A stretch of 64,000 nucleotides of DNA, from the NCBI GenBank assembly GCA_900316285.1, contig ONCG01000017.1:62001-126000 (forward strand). The letters are read 5' to 3'. Both the position numbers and the translations under genes were made by a program. A model generated the notes under the pieces. The model saw only the letters and a list, made by a program, of their open reading frames with translations, had not been told where the DNA came from and searched no databases. This stretch comes from an uncultured Prevotellaceae bacterium. Lineage in GTDB: Bacteria > Bacteroidota > Bacteroidia > Bacteroidales > Bacteroidaceae. Shown in pieces: positions 46,070 through 53,671 of the stretch. How positions within the stretch are numbered: the first letter of the stretch is position 1; every line of letters starts with the position of its first letter.

Positions 46070-46934
46070 TCCATCCGAGCACTAGCAAGTGACTGATGTG
46101 ATGTTGTTTCAAGTTGTTCACCTTGGCCTGTTGGTAGTCGCCGAGATAGCCTATGCGCAGCATGGATTGTGGCTTGCGGCGCGAAAGGGGAATGTCGAAT
46201 GTGAGCATGTGGCGCAGAGAGGGTGTTGCGGCGATGGTTGTCGGCACAATGTTATGATCGTAGTTGCCACGCGAGAAGATCTCGTAGTACGACTGTCCGT
46301 AGTTGGGTGAGAACATCAGGCCTGCCAAGGGAATGCTGAGTTCGTAGCGCAGGTAGGAGGTGCGGCGCAGCAGTTGCACCTGCTTGGTGACCGCTGCCGA
46401 CGGAAGGAGTTGCACAGAGGCATAGGCTTGAGCTGGGTTGTTGCTGTTGCGAGTGTTGTAGAGTGCTCCTATCTGCGCTCCGATGCCACCACCTGCCTCC
46501 AGCGATAGCGTGGGTGTGAGTTGCCAGAAGCGGCGCAGATGGTAGCTGAAGTGGTACATGCCACCTATCTCATCGTTGTTGTCGGCGCGGTTGCTGACGA
46601 AGGAGAACGTGCCCTCGTTGATGAAGGTCTGCATGAATTGTCGCCAGGGCTTCCGCTTCTGCGAGATGATGCGAAGGTCGCTGCCAATGTATTTCTCTTG
46701 CGAGAGGTAGGTGTCGAGGATGCTGGCGTAGCCCATGCCAATTATGGTGGCCTTCTCCTGGGTGGGGAGGGGGGAGAGCTGCTCTTGCTGGGTTGGGTCG
46801 GGGGCGGCTGGGGTTTGAGCAGGGAGCGGGAGGGAGAGTTGCGATAACATCGCAACAAACAGAACCGGCAGGAGTAAGGACTTCCTGAATGGCTTCCTGA
46901 TGGGGTGGGGCTGGTGTTGGCTACATGTCGTCAT
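46056..46934 (-). CDS. DUF3316-like secreted beta-barrel protein
   Basis: A 292-residue protein. A basic n-region (residues 1-20) precedes a hydrophobic signal segment (LLLPVLFVAMLSQLSLPLPAQ). A proline/glutamine-rich stretch follows (TPAAPDPTQQEQLSPLPTQ). The body has alternating beta strands such as IGMGYASILDTYLSQEKYIG, FSYHLRRFWQL and LTFDIPLSRRKPQSMLRIGYLG. The I-L-D-T-Y-L-S motif recalls DUF3316 proteins of Bacteroidetes, of unknown function. An outer-membrane location is likely. The start overlaps the ParC stop by 14 bases; a later start is possible. The final codons fall within an octanucleotide repeat, so the extreme C-terminus may vary between strains. Confidence 0.75.
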   Translation of the reverse strand: MTTCSQHQPHPIRKPFRKSLLLPVLFVAMLSQLSLPLPAQTPAAPDPTQQEQLSPLPTQEKATIIGMGYASILDTYLSQEKYIGSDLRIISQKRKPWRQFMQTFINEGTFSFVSNRADNNDEIGGMYHFSYHLRRFWQLTPTLSLEAGGGIGAQIGALYNTRNSNNPAQAYASVQLLPSAAVTKQVQLLRRTSYLRYELSIPLAGLMFSPNYGQSYYEIFSRGNYDHNIVPTTIAATPSLRHMLTFDIPLSRRKPQSMLRIGYLGDYQQAKVNNLKQHHISHLLVLGWTITR

Positions 46935-49900
46935 CGCTGAATAAACTTAGCTGACCAGTCTTTGGGTCGTACTTAAACTGAGGGCTGGGAGCATCGTCGG
47001 CAGGAGGAGTTGGAGTGGAGGATGGCGCCTCAATGGGTTGCTTCACCTCGGGTTTCTTCTCCGCTTGCTTCTTTTCCTCGGGTTTCTTTTCCTCTTGCTT
47101 CTTTGGCTTTGCAGTCTGCTTCTTGGGCTTTTCAGTCTTTTCGGCTGGTTTCTCTTCCGGCTCAGGAGTCACCTCGGGAACTGGCTTCTTCGGCTCGGCT
47201 GCAGCCTTCTTTGCCTTAACGGGTTTGGCAGGAGCTTCTTGTTCAATGGGAGTAGCAGGAACTACTTGCTCAATGGGAGTAGCAGGTGCCTCCTTCTCGG
47301 CAACGGGTTCCGGCTCGACAGGCTGTTCTGGCTCGGCAATGGGAGCAGGTGTTTCAGGAACCTCTTCAGTAGGAGTGTCCTCGATAGCGGCATCACCACC
47401 CTCACCGATGTCCTCGCCTTCTTCGTCATCCGTATCTTCGTTCTCTGGTTCCGGCAGACGAGTGGGCTCTAACTCTTCTACGGACTCTATCTTCCACATG
47501 GTGACACGCTTGCCCTTGGCCTTGTAGCCCTTCACGGCGATGAACTCCTCGACATCGATCTCCATAGGTTCGCGCCAAGCATCGGCACCGCCGAAGGTGA
47601 CGCGGATGCGCGGATAGGGCTGGTCGGTAAGCATTATCAGCTGCGAATTCTTGTTGTCGCCAAGGAAGTTCTTCTTCGTCTTCGTGCTTTCCATGAGGAA
47701 GCGCTTGATGTAAGGATAGCCTTGGTTGTCGGCATCGTAAAGCATCGTGCTCCACACCTTCTCCGGATCGAACTTCTCGATGCGCATGATGTCGTCCTCA
47801 TAGTGGTTGTTCAGGTCGAAGTTCGTGCAGTAGTAGTCGCAGTTCTTCAGAACGACCAATATCAGGTCGTCGTCGTAGAACTCGCCGAGATATTGCCCGT
47901 GGTCGTCGTAGTTCAGTCGGTTTACATCCGGATCCCACCACACCTTCAGACCGCCGAGCGTAGAGTGTCCGAGACTCTTCAGCGATATACGGTGAACAGG
48001 ATTCTTCGTCAGGATGTTTCCCTTCACGCCGCGACCCTTGATGAGTACGTCGGCGAACGAACGTTCCATGAACAGCTTCTTGTTCTTGCTCTTGGTTTGC
48101 AGGATAGAGTCGAAGGTAATCTTGATGACCTCCGCCTCACCATTCGGGTTGGCGGTGAAGTATAGAATCTTCGAACCAGGCTTTCCTTGCGTCAGGTCGA
48201 CCTCTCGGTCGCGGGTGATGGATGGAACATTGAAGCGCTTGATGTAGCAAGGGCCGTTCTTTCCATCGCGGTACACCATATTATATGTCGTACGCGTGTC
48301 GTTCTTCTTGAACACCTGCAGGTGCAGGATGTTCTTGCCCACGAAGAGCTTATCGGCCACGCGCACCACCTTCATGCGTCCGTCGCGGTAGAAGATGATG
48401 ATATCGTCGATGTCGGAGCAGTTGCAGACGAACTCGTCCTTCTTCAGACCCGTGCCGATGAATCCCTCCTGGCGGTTGATGTAGAGCTTCTGCGTGGCCT
48501 CGATGACCTTTGTGGCTTCGATGGAGTCGAAGTTTCGAATCTCGGTGCGACGCGGATGGTCCTTACCGTATTTCTCCTTGATGAAGCTGAACCATTCGAT
48601 CGTGACGTCGACCATATGGTCCAGTTTGTGCTTGATGTCCTTGATTTCCTTCTTGATGCGGGCGATGAGTTCGTCGGCCTTGTCCTTGTTGAACTTCAGG
48701 ATGCGCTGCATCTTGATTTCCATGAGTCGCAGGATGTCGTCGCGAGTGATGTCGCGGATGAGCTTCTTGCGGAAAGGCTCCAACCGCTTGAACAGATGCT
48801 CGACAACGGCATCCATGTTGGGCGCCTGCTCGAACTCGCGGTCCTTATACATGCGTTCCTCTATGAAGATGCGCTCCAGCGAGGCAAAGAACAGCTGTTC
48901 CTCAAGTTCACCCTTGCGAATCTCGAGCTCACGACGCAGGAGTGACATCGTAGAGTCAGTGTTGTGGCGCAACACATCGCTCACGGTGAGGAACTGCGGC
49001 TTCTGATCTTGAATGACGCAGCAGTTGGGCGAGAGATTGATCTCGCAGTCGCTGAAGGCATAGAGGGCATCGATGGTCTTGTCGGACGATACGCCCGGTG
49101 CGAGGTGCACTTGTATCTCGACATCGGCAGCGGTGTTGTCGTCCACCTTCTTGGCTTTGATCTTGCCTTTCTCGATGGCCTTCAGGATGGTATCGATGAG
49201 CGACGAGGTAGTCTTTGAAAATGGAATTTCGCGAATGACAAGTGTCTTCTGGTCGAGTTTCTCAATCTTTGCACGCACCTTCAGAACGCCGCCGCGCTGG
49301 CCGTCGTTGTATTTCGACACGTCGATGCTTCCACCCGTTGGGAAGTCGGGATACAACTGGAACGGCTCGCCACGCAGATAGCTGATGGCGGCGTCGCAGA
49401 GCTCGTTGAAGTTATGCGGCAGAATCTTCGACGACAAGCCTACGGCGATACCTTCCGCACCCTGTGCCAGCAGCAATGGGAACTTCGCAGGCAGCACGAT
49501 GGGCTCCTTGTTGCGACCATCGTAGGAGAGCTGCCAGTCGGTTGTCTTCGGGTTGAACACCACGTCGAGGGCGAACTTCGACAGTCGTGCCTCGATGTAT
49601 CGCGGCGCTGCGGCGCGGTCGCCCGTGAGAATGTTTCCCCAGTTGCCCTGTGTGTCGATGAGTAAGTCCTTCTGTCCCATCTGCACGAGGGCGTCGCCGA
49701 TGCTGGCATCGCCGTGCGGGTGGAACTGCATGGTGTGTCCCACGATGTTTGCCACCTTGTTGAAGCGGCCGTCGTCCATGCGCTTCATGGAGTGCAGGAT
49801 GCGACGCTGCACAGGCTTGAAGCCGTCTTCGATGTGTGGCACGGCACGTTCCAGAATCACATAGCTGGCATAGTCGAGGAACCAGTTCTGATACATGCCC

Positions 49901-50103
49901 GACAAGTGGTGCACTGCCGATGCGTCGAAGCGATTGGCGGGGCGGTAGTCGGAGTGTTGCTCAGGGGCGTCAGTGCCCTCCTGGCTTTCCAAGCCTTCAA
50001 GGTCTTCTTGGCTATCTGAGGTTCCCGGATCTTCAAGGTTTTCCTGGGTCTCTTCCGTTTCGTTTTCGTTTAGAATTTCGTCGTCTTTTATCTTGTCGTC
50101 CAT
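46921..50103 (-). CDS. parC: Type IIA topoisomerase subunit A, ParC-like, with long charged tail
   Basis: A 1060-residue protein. An acidic N-terminal extension (about 1-50, rich in Glu, Asp, Gln) is followed by the breakage-reunion domain with HHLSGMYQNWFLDYASYVI. The catalytic tyrosine is Tyr169 in AAAPRYIEARL. A coiled-coil tower and a six-bladed beta-pinwheel C-terminal domain (about 560-870) come next. In place of the GyrA box Q-R-R-G-G-K-G there is only K-G-R-G-V-K-G, which favours ParC over GyrA. Beyond residue 890 lies a tail of about 170 residues of Pro, Glu, Lys and Ala repeats (EEKKPEEKKQAEKKPEV), far longer than usual. The -7 box at 50126-50133 would place the transcript start near 50119, excluding the ATGs at 50136 and 50124. 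Confidence 0.93.
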   Translation of the reverse strand: MDDKIKDDEILNENETEETQENLEDPGTSDSQEDLEGLESQEGTDAPEQHSDYRPANRFDASAVHHLSGMYQNWFLDYASYVILERAVPHIEDGFKPVQRRILHSMKRMDDGRFNKVANIVGHTMQFHPHGDASIGDALVQMGQKDLLIDTQGNWGNILTGDRAAAPRYIEARLSKFALDVVFNPKTTDWQLSYDGRNKEPIVLPAKFPLLLAQGAEGIAVGLSSKILPHNFNELCDAAISYLRGEPFQLYPDFPTGGSIDVSKYNDGQRGGVLKVRAKIEKLDQKTLVIREIPFSKTTSSLIDTILKAIEKGKIKAKKVDDNTAADVEIQVHLAPGVSSDKTIDALYAFSDCEINLSPNCCVIQDQKPQFLTVSDVLRHNTDSTMSLLRRELEIRKGELEEQLFFASLERIFIEERMYKDREFEQAPNMDAVVEHLFKRLEPFRKKLIRDITRDDILRLMEIKMQRILKFNKDKADELIARIKKEIKDIKHKLDHMVDVTIEWFSFIKEKYGKDHPRRTEIRNFDSIEATKVIEATQKLYINRQEGFIGTGLKKDEFVCNCSDIDDIIIFYRDGRMKVVRVADKLFVGKNILHLQVFKKNDTRTTYNMVYRDGKNGPCYIKRFNVPSITRDREVDLTQGKPGSKILYFTANPNGEAEVIKITFDSILQTKSKNKKLFMERSFADVLIKGRGVKGNILTKNPVHRISLKSLGHSTLGGLKVWWDPDVNRLNYDDHGQYLGEFYDDDLILVVLKNCDYYCTNFDLNNHYEDDIMRIEKFDPEKVWSTMLYDADNQGYPYIKRFLMESTKTKKNFLGDNKNSQLIMLTDQPYPRIRVTFGGADAWREPMEIDVEEFIAVKGYKAKGKRVTMWKIESVEELEPTRLPEPENEDTDDEEGEDIGEGGDAAIEDTPTEEVPETPAPIAEPEQPVEPEPVAEKEAPATPIEQVVPATPIEQEAPAKPVKAKKAAAEPKKPVPEVTPEPEEKPAEKTEKPKKQTAKPKKQEEKKPEEKKQAEKKPEVKQPIEAPSSTPTPPADDAPSPQFKYDPKTGQLSLFSDDDM

Positions 50104-50125
50104 AGGTCTTTGGTAAATTATCATG

Positions 50126-50133
50126 CAAAAATA
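50126..50133 (-). promoter_or_regulatory. -7 box for the ParC operon
   Basis: CAAAAATA on the plus strand reads TATTTTTG on the reverse strand. It lies 23 bases upstream of the ATG at 50103 and so supports that start. Confidence 0.72.
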
Positions 50134-50187
50134 CATAAAAAAAGTGAGAAAATCGTCATGAAAAGCAATTTTCTCGCAATAATCATG

Positions 50188-50195
50188 TAATTTTG
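50188..50195 (+). promoter_or_regulatory. -7 box for the FMN-binding gene
   Basis: TAATTTTG, followed 30 bases later by the ATG at 50226. It is divergent from the ParC promoter, about 55 bases away. Confidence 0.75.
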
Positions 50196-50225
50196 CAGCG
50201 TTAAAAGTAGAAATGCAATAAGATT

Positions 50226-50630
50226 ATGAACATGAATAACTTGAAGAGAATAAAAACGGCAGCAGGAGCAGTCCTCCTGTCAGCATTCCTGATGAGCGCA
50301 ATGCCTGGCGATGACACTATCACTCGTGAGGGTGCCACCACGATTGTCAATACCACCACAATTGGCAAGAGCATCGAAGGCTATGCCGGACCTACGCCCT
50401 TGAAGATTTATATCGAAAAGGATAAGGTGGTGAAGGTGGAGACCTTGCGCAGTCAGGAAGGCCCGAAGTACATGGCGAAGGCCAAGAAGCTGCTTGAAAA
50501 GTATCAGGGCAAGTCGGTCGCAAAGGCCAAGAAGCTGAAAGTGGATGCCGTCACGGGTGCCACGCTCACGAGCAATGCGCTGATGAAGAATGTCCAGAAA
50601 GGTCTCGAATACTACGAGAAGAATAAGTAA
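50226..50630 (+). CDS. FMN-binding domain protein
   Basis: A 134-residue protein with a signal-peptide-like N-terminus (NLKRIKTAAGAVLLSAFLMSAMPG) and one FMN-binding domain. GKSIEGYAGPTPLKIYIEKDKVVKVE opens it, and DAVTGATLTSNALMKNVQKGL closes it. The T-G-A-T motif (threonine near residue 110) matches the site where ApbE attaches FMN covalently in RnfG/NqrC-type proteins. It probably acts as a small periplasmic flavin carrier. No ApbE or electron-transfer partner is next to it. The ATG at 50226 is followed by another at 50232; either could be used. A strong terminator follows 20 bases after the stop. Confidence 0.88.
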   Translation: MNMNNLKRIKTAAGAVLLSAFLMSAMPGDDTITREGATTIVNTTTIGKSIEGYAGPTPLKIYIEKDKVVKVETLRSQEGPKYMAKAKKLLEKYQGKSVAKAKKLKVDAVTGATLTSNALMKNVQKGLEYYEKNK

Positions 50631-50650
50631 CTATCCCGTAAAAACTATAG

Positions 50651-50691
50651 AAGAATCCGGCTGAGCTACGGCATCAGTCGGATTCTTTTTT
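50651..50691 (+). terminator. Terminator after the FMN-binding gene
   Basis: A stem of AAGAATCCG and CTGA with TCAG and CGGATTCTT (50651-50687, one bulge), followed by TTTTT. Confidence 0.87.
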
Positions 50692-50710
50692 GTCTGGATG
50701 CCACATGTAG

Positions 50711-51062
50711 TGATGCAAAAGCAGTCCAGTTATCGTGCCAAAGCAGTCCCTTAATTATGCTAGAGCAATCCTTTAATCGTGCTAAAGCAGTCCTTTAATC
50801 ATGCTGGAGCAGTCTTCTTATCATATAATAATTCATATTTTATAAAGTAATATATGATATATTACTCACCAATATATGATATATTACTCGGCAATATATG
50901 ATATATTACTTTGCAATATATGATATATTACTTCATGAAATGCATGCTCTATGCTTATGAAAGCTATGCTTTTGAACGATAAAAGACATGCTTTTGAAGT
51001 ATAAAAGGCATGTTGTTGAAGGATGAATGGCATGCAGTTGAGGGCCTGAAAGCATGGAAAAA
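50711..51062. repeat. 22-base tandem array C (16 units, three sequence families)
   Basis: 352 bases divide into exactly 16 units of 22. Units at 50711-50820 (five) carry AAAGCAGTCC-type cores, as in GCTAAAGCAGTCCTTTAA. Units at 50821-50930 (five) are A/T rich with the perfect dyad AATATATGATATATT (for example 50871-50885). Units at 50931-51062 (six) carry cores like AAAAGACATGCTTTT (50981-50995). The register never slips, although the sequence changes family twice. It begins 20 bases after a terminator and ends 68 bases before a -7 box. No gene is present. Confidence 0.93.
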
Positions 51063-51129
51063 AGATGTAGATGCACTGTTTTTTCATCATTATCTTCCAT
51101 TTTTATGACAAGAATAGAAAATGTTTTCT

Positions 51130-51137
51130 TATCTTTG
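51130..51137 (+). promoter_or_regulatory. -7 box for the esterase
   Basis: TATCTTTG lies 39 bases before the ATG at 51177. A clear -33 TTTG is not visible. Confidence 0.72.
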
Positions 51138-51176
51138 CACATGTAAAGTTTAATTGATCAAGAAAACGCTAAGAAA

Positions 51177-52055
51177 ATGAAGAAACAATTTTTGGTTTTG
51201 GCATGGTGCCTTGTGCAGTGTGCAATGGGAATGGCTCAAGGCTGGGGAGCCCAGAGCAAAGTGGTCACCGACAGCATGTATAGCGAGACGCTGAAGGCGT
51301 GGCGGGCGTATAACGTGTTCATTCCCCGCAGTTTCGAACAGGATAAAGACCGCCAATATCCCGTGCTCTATCTGCTGCATGGCATGTGGGGAACCAATAA
51401 GGACTGGGATGGGCGCGGCCATGTGAAAGACGTGATGGATCAGTTGGTGGCTTCCGGCGAGGCTTGCGAGATGATTATCGTCATGCCGAATGCCGGTGGA
51501 GTAGTGGGAAAGGAATGGAACGGCTACTTCAATATGAAGGGCTGGGCCTATGAAGATTTCTTCTTCAACGAACTGCTGCCGAAGGTGGAGAAGCAATATC
51601 GTGTCATTGGCGACAAGCAGCACCGTGCCGTTGCAGGCCTGTCGATGGGTGGCGGCGGCTCGACGAGCTATGCCGAGCGCCATAGCGACCTATTTGGTGC
51701 ATGCTACGCCATGAGTGCGCTGATGGAACTGCCGCAGTACACGCCCGAGCAGGAACGAAACACCGACCTCGAGAGTATGGAAGGACAGCTCTATTTGTCG
51801 GTGCGCAACCTCGGCTGCACGAAGTTCTTGCGCGAAGCCAACGATGAGGTGAAGAAGCAGTTGCGTACGGTGCAATGGTTTGTTGATTGCGGTGACGACG
51901 ACTTCCTGCTCGACCGTAATCTGGAATTCTATCAGGCCATGCGCGAGGCTCGCATCCCTTGCCAGCTGCGTGTTCGCGACGGCGGCCACACATGGGAGTA
52001 TTGGCACTCCGCCCTTTACACCTGTCTGCCTTTTGTGACACGGGTGTTTAAGTAA
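51177..52055 (+). CDS. Secreted alpha/beta-hydrolase, esterase (CE1-like)
   Basis: A 292-residue protein with signal peptide (MKKQFLVLAWCLVQCAMGMAQ). The fold starts with YNVFIPRSF and YPVLYLLHGMWGTNKDW (oxyanion region). The nucleophile elbow is AGLSMGGGGS (serine near residue 160). The acid is probably in CGDDDFLLDRN and the histidine in DGGHTWEYWH near the C-terminus. The pattern matches the esterase D / feruloyl- or acetyl-xylan esterase group (CE1-like), so release of acyl groups from plant polysaccharide is possible; the substrate is not determined. It stands alone with its own promoter and terminator, and no glycosidase genes are adjacent. Confidence 0.9.
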   Translation: MKKQFLVLAWCLVQCAMGMAQGWGAQSKVVTDSMYSETLKAWRAYNVFIPRSFEQDKDRQYPVLYLLHGMWGTNKDWDGRGHVKDVMDQLVASGEACEMIIVMPNAGGVVGKEWNGYFNMKGWAYEDFFFNELLPKVEKQYRVIGDKQHRAVAGLSMGGGGSTSYAERHSDLFGACYAMSALMELPQYTPEQERNTDLESMEGQLYLSVRNLGCTKFLREANDEVKKQLRTVQWFVDCGDDDFLLDRNLEFYQAMREARIPCQLRVRDGGHTWEYWHSALYTCLPFVTRVFK

Positions 52056-52065
52056 CAAACAGCCG

Positions 52066-52101
52066 ACCCTCCCCGACCTTTTACGAGGAGGGTTTTCTTT
52101 T
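52066..52101 (+). terminator. Terminator after the esterase
   Basis: ACCCTCC (52066-52072) pairs with GGAGGGT (52087-52093), extended by CG pairs, and TTTTCTTTTTT follows. Confidence 0.82.
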
Positions 52102-52175
52102 TTATGTTTTTCATGTCACAAATCAGAAGCTGTTGCGTATAAGTGGCATAGAAATGAATCAATAACGCGTTAAAG

Positions 52176-52661
52176 GTGACAACCGAAGAGTTTAAGCAAG
52201 AGGCGCAGGCCATGCGCCCACAGCTCATCAACCAGGCCCGACGGTATCTCGGCGATACCGATGAAGCCGAGGATGTAGTGCAGGATGCACTGCTAAGGCT
52301 GTGGCAGATGCGCGAACAACTCTCATCGCCACTGGTCCGAATGGCCGTGGTCGTCACCCGCAACCTCGCCATCGACCACCTGCGTCGCCGCCGTCCTGCT
52401 GCTTCGCTCGAGTTGGTGGCAGCCGAAGAGGAACCGCAAGTCGATCCTCGCACCGAACGAATCCTTGCCATCGTCGACACGTTGCCGCCCTTGCAGCAGA
52501 CCGTTCTCCGGCTGCGCCACATGGAAGACATGGAGATGGCCGACATCGCTGAGCTCACCGGTAGTAACGAGGTGGCCGTTCGGAAAACGCTCAGCAGAGC
52601 CCGTCAGGCAGTGAGGGAAAAGTATTTGTCAATGCGAAAAGAAAAAGAAGTGAAGATATGA
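52176..52661 (+). CDS. ECF-type RNA polymerase sigma factor (plus-strand operon)
   Basis: A 161-residue sigma-70 of the ECF group. Region 2 (about 12-75) contains YLGDTDEAEDVVQDALLRLW, the core-binding and -10-recognition helix. Region 4 (about 97-150) contains LPPLQQTVLRLRHMEDMEMADIAELTGSNEVAVRKTLSRARQAV, a helix-turn-helix. The start is GTG at 52176, since no ATG gives a normal region 2. The stop overlaps the anti-sigma gene by ATGA. It heads a four-gene row (sigma, anti-sigma, small secreted protein, beta-barrel protein), probably controlling its own operon; no Bacteroidetes -7 box was seen before it. Confidence 0.93.
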   Translation: MTTEEFKQEAQAMRPQLINQARRYLGDTDEAEDVVQDALLRLWQMREQLSSPLVRMAVVVTRNLAIDHLRRRRPAASLELVAAEEEPQVDPRTERILAIVDTLPPLQQTVLRLRHMEDMEMADIAELTGSNEVAVRKTLSRARQAVREKYLSMRKEKEVKI

Positions 52662-53176
52662 TGAATGAACTTGAAATACGTACGCTGACCGAGCGATTCT
52701 TCAACGGCGAGACCACACTTGCCGAAGAGCGCCGGCTCTATCAACTCTATAGCGAGGCAGAGTCGTTACCTGCCGACCTGGAAGAGTTGAGGGAGATGAT
52801 GGCGGACCTGGGGGAACTATCAAAGAGACCCACCCCCCAGCCCCTCCCTGCATCGAGGGGAACAATTACTCATCGCAATCAGAAGGACATTCAACTCCCC
52901 TCCATACAGGGAGGGGCTGGGGGTGGGTCTTCTGCTCCTTCAGGAAGGGGCTGGGGGTGGATCTCTATTGCCGCCTCTCTTCTCCTCTTCTTCACACTGG
53001 GCTCCATGTGGTACGGCTACCAGCAGAAGAACGAGTGCGTGGCTTATGTCTATGGGGAACGCGTGACCGACCGGGAGTTGGTGATGCATGAGATGCACAC
53101 CGCTATGGCCTCGCTCACCACCGACGATGCTACAGCTACGATGGAACAACAAATGAAAGAACTGTTTAGCGAATGA
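52658..53176 (+). CDS. Anti-sigma-like single-pass membrane protein with repeat insertion
   Basis: A 172-residue protein. The N-terminal cytoplasmic part (residues 1-55; LTERFFNGETTLAEERRLYQLY) resembles the anti-sigma N-termini of this group. One transmembrane helix lies at about 101-119 (ISIAASLLLFFTLGSMWYG). The periplasmic tail is short and helical. Residues about 56-100 are rich in Pro, Gly and Ser (PTPQPLPASRG, IQGGAGGGSSAPSGRGWG) and are encoded by a palindromic G/C-rich repeat at 52826-52962 that keeps the frame. Translational overlap with the upstream sigma gene and the downstream gene (ATGA on both sides) indicates a coupled operon. Anti-sigma function is inferred from position and topology. 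Confidence 0.8.
   Translation: MMNELEIRTLTERFFNGETTLAEERRLYQLYSEAESLPADLEELREMMADLGELSKRPTPQPLPASRGTITHRNQKDIQLPSIQGGAGGGSSAPSGRGWGWISIAASLLLFFTLGSMWYGYQQKNECVAYVYGERVTDRELVMHEMHTAMASLTTDDATATMEQQMKELFSE
52826..52962. repeat. CCTCCC-family inverted repeat inside the anti-sigma gene
   Basis: The left arm at 52826-52850 (ACCCACCCCCC then AGCCCCTCCCTG) is inverted at 52907-52930 (CAGGGAGGGG then CTGGGGGTGGGT), differing by one base in the C run. An additional half copy (GGAAGGGGCTGGGGGTGG) runs to 52962. The 105-base core is a multiple of three. Confidence 0.82.
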
Positions 53177-53637
53177 AGACAATGAAACGGTTATTAGTAA
53201 TAGTGATGACGATGGCCTGCTGTCAGACCTTTGCGCAGAGCGGCATGCACATTTCGGCCCTCTTCGAAGGGAAGATAGTGCCGATGAGGCAGATGGTGGA
53301 GACACGCATTCGCGGAAAAGCCATCAGTCGGTACAAACTGTCGTATTTCCATAGCGTGCGCTTCAAGGCCGATGAGGCACTGGTGAAGAAGATTGACCAC
53401 CTGGCTGCAGCAGACTTCGTGGCAGACTCGGAGAAACGGAAGGACCGCGAACCATCGAGCATAGGCAGGGGACAACACGGGAAAGGGAACTCTACGTTCA
53501 CGCAGATGTACGAACTGGCACCGCATGGCTCCACGAATCGCTACCTTTGCTATAAGGTTGTCAACGATTTAATGACGGTTATCTATATGGAAGGAACCGT
53601 CACATCTCTCGACGAATTAAGGGAGATATTTAAATAA
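53173..53637 (+). CDS. Small secreted protein in the ECF operon
   Basis: A 154-residue protein with a signal peptide (MKRLLVIVMTMACCQTFAQ, using the internal start at 53182 or the ATG at 53173). The mature part is basic and mixed (MRQMVETRIRGKAISRYKLSYFHSVRFKADEALVKKIDHL) and ends in KVVNDLMTVIYMEGTVTSLDELREIF. I do not recognise a firm family; it resembles uncharacterised secreted proteins next to ECF sigma genes in Prevotella and Bacteroides. The ATGA overlap with the anti-sigma gene and 34-base gap to the next gene indicate cotranscription. Its codon use does not differ from its neighbours. It may be a ligand or effector of the sigma system. Confidence 0.72.
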   Translation: MKTMKRLLVIVMTMACCQTFAQSGMHISALFEGKIVPMRQMVETRIRGKAISRYKLSYFHSVRFKADEALVKKIDHLAAADFVADSEKRKDREPSSIGRGQHGKGNSTFTQMYELAPHGSTNRYLCYKVVNDLMTVIYMEGTVTSLDELREIFK

Positions 53638-53671
53638 GGATATAAAAAAAATAACAAAAACAATAAATGAC

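Noticed and set aside
50711-51062. CRISPR array
   Set aside because: Units abut without unique spacers of constant length, the units themselves diverge, and no cas gene is present in the window.
7228-51062. Iteron-type replication origin
   Set aside because: The 22-base period is iteron-like, but no Rep, DnaA-type or partition gene is near and the setting is housekeeping chromosome.
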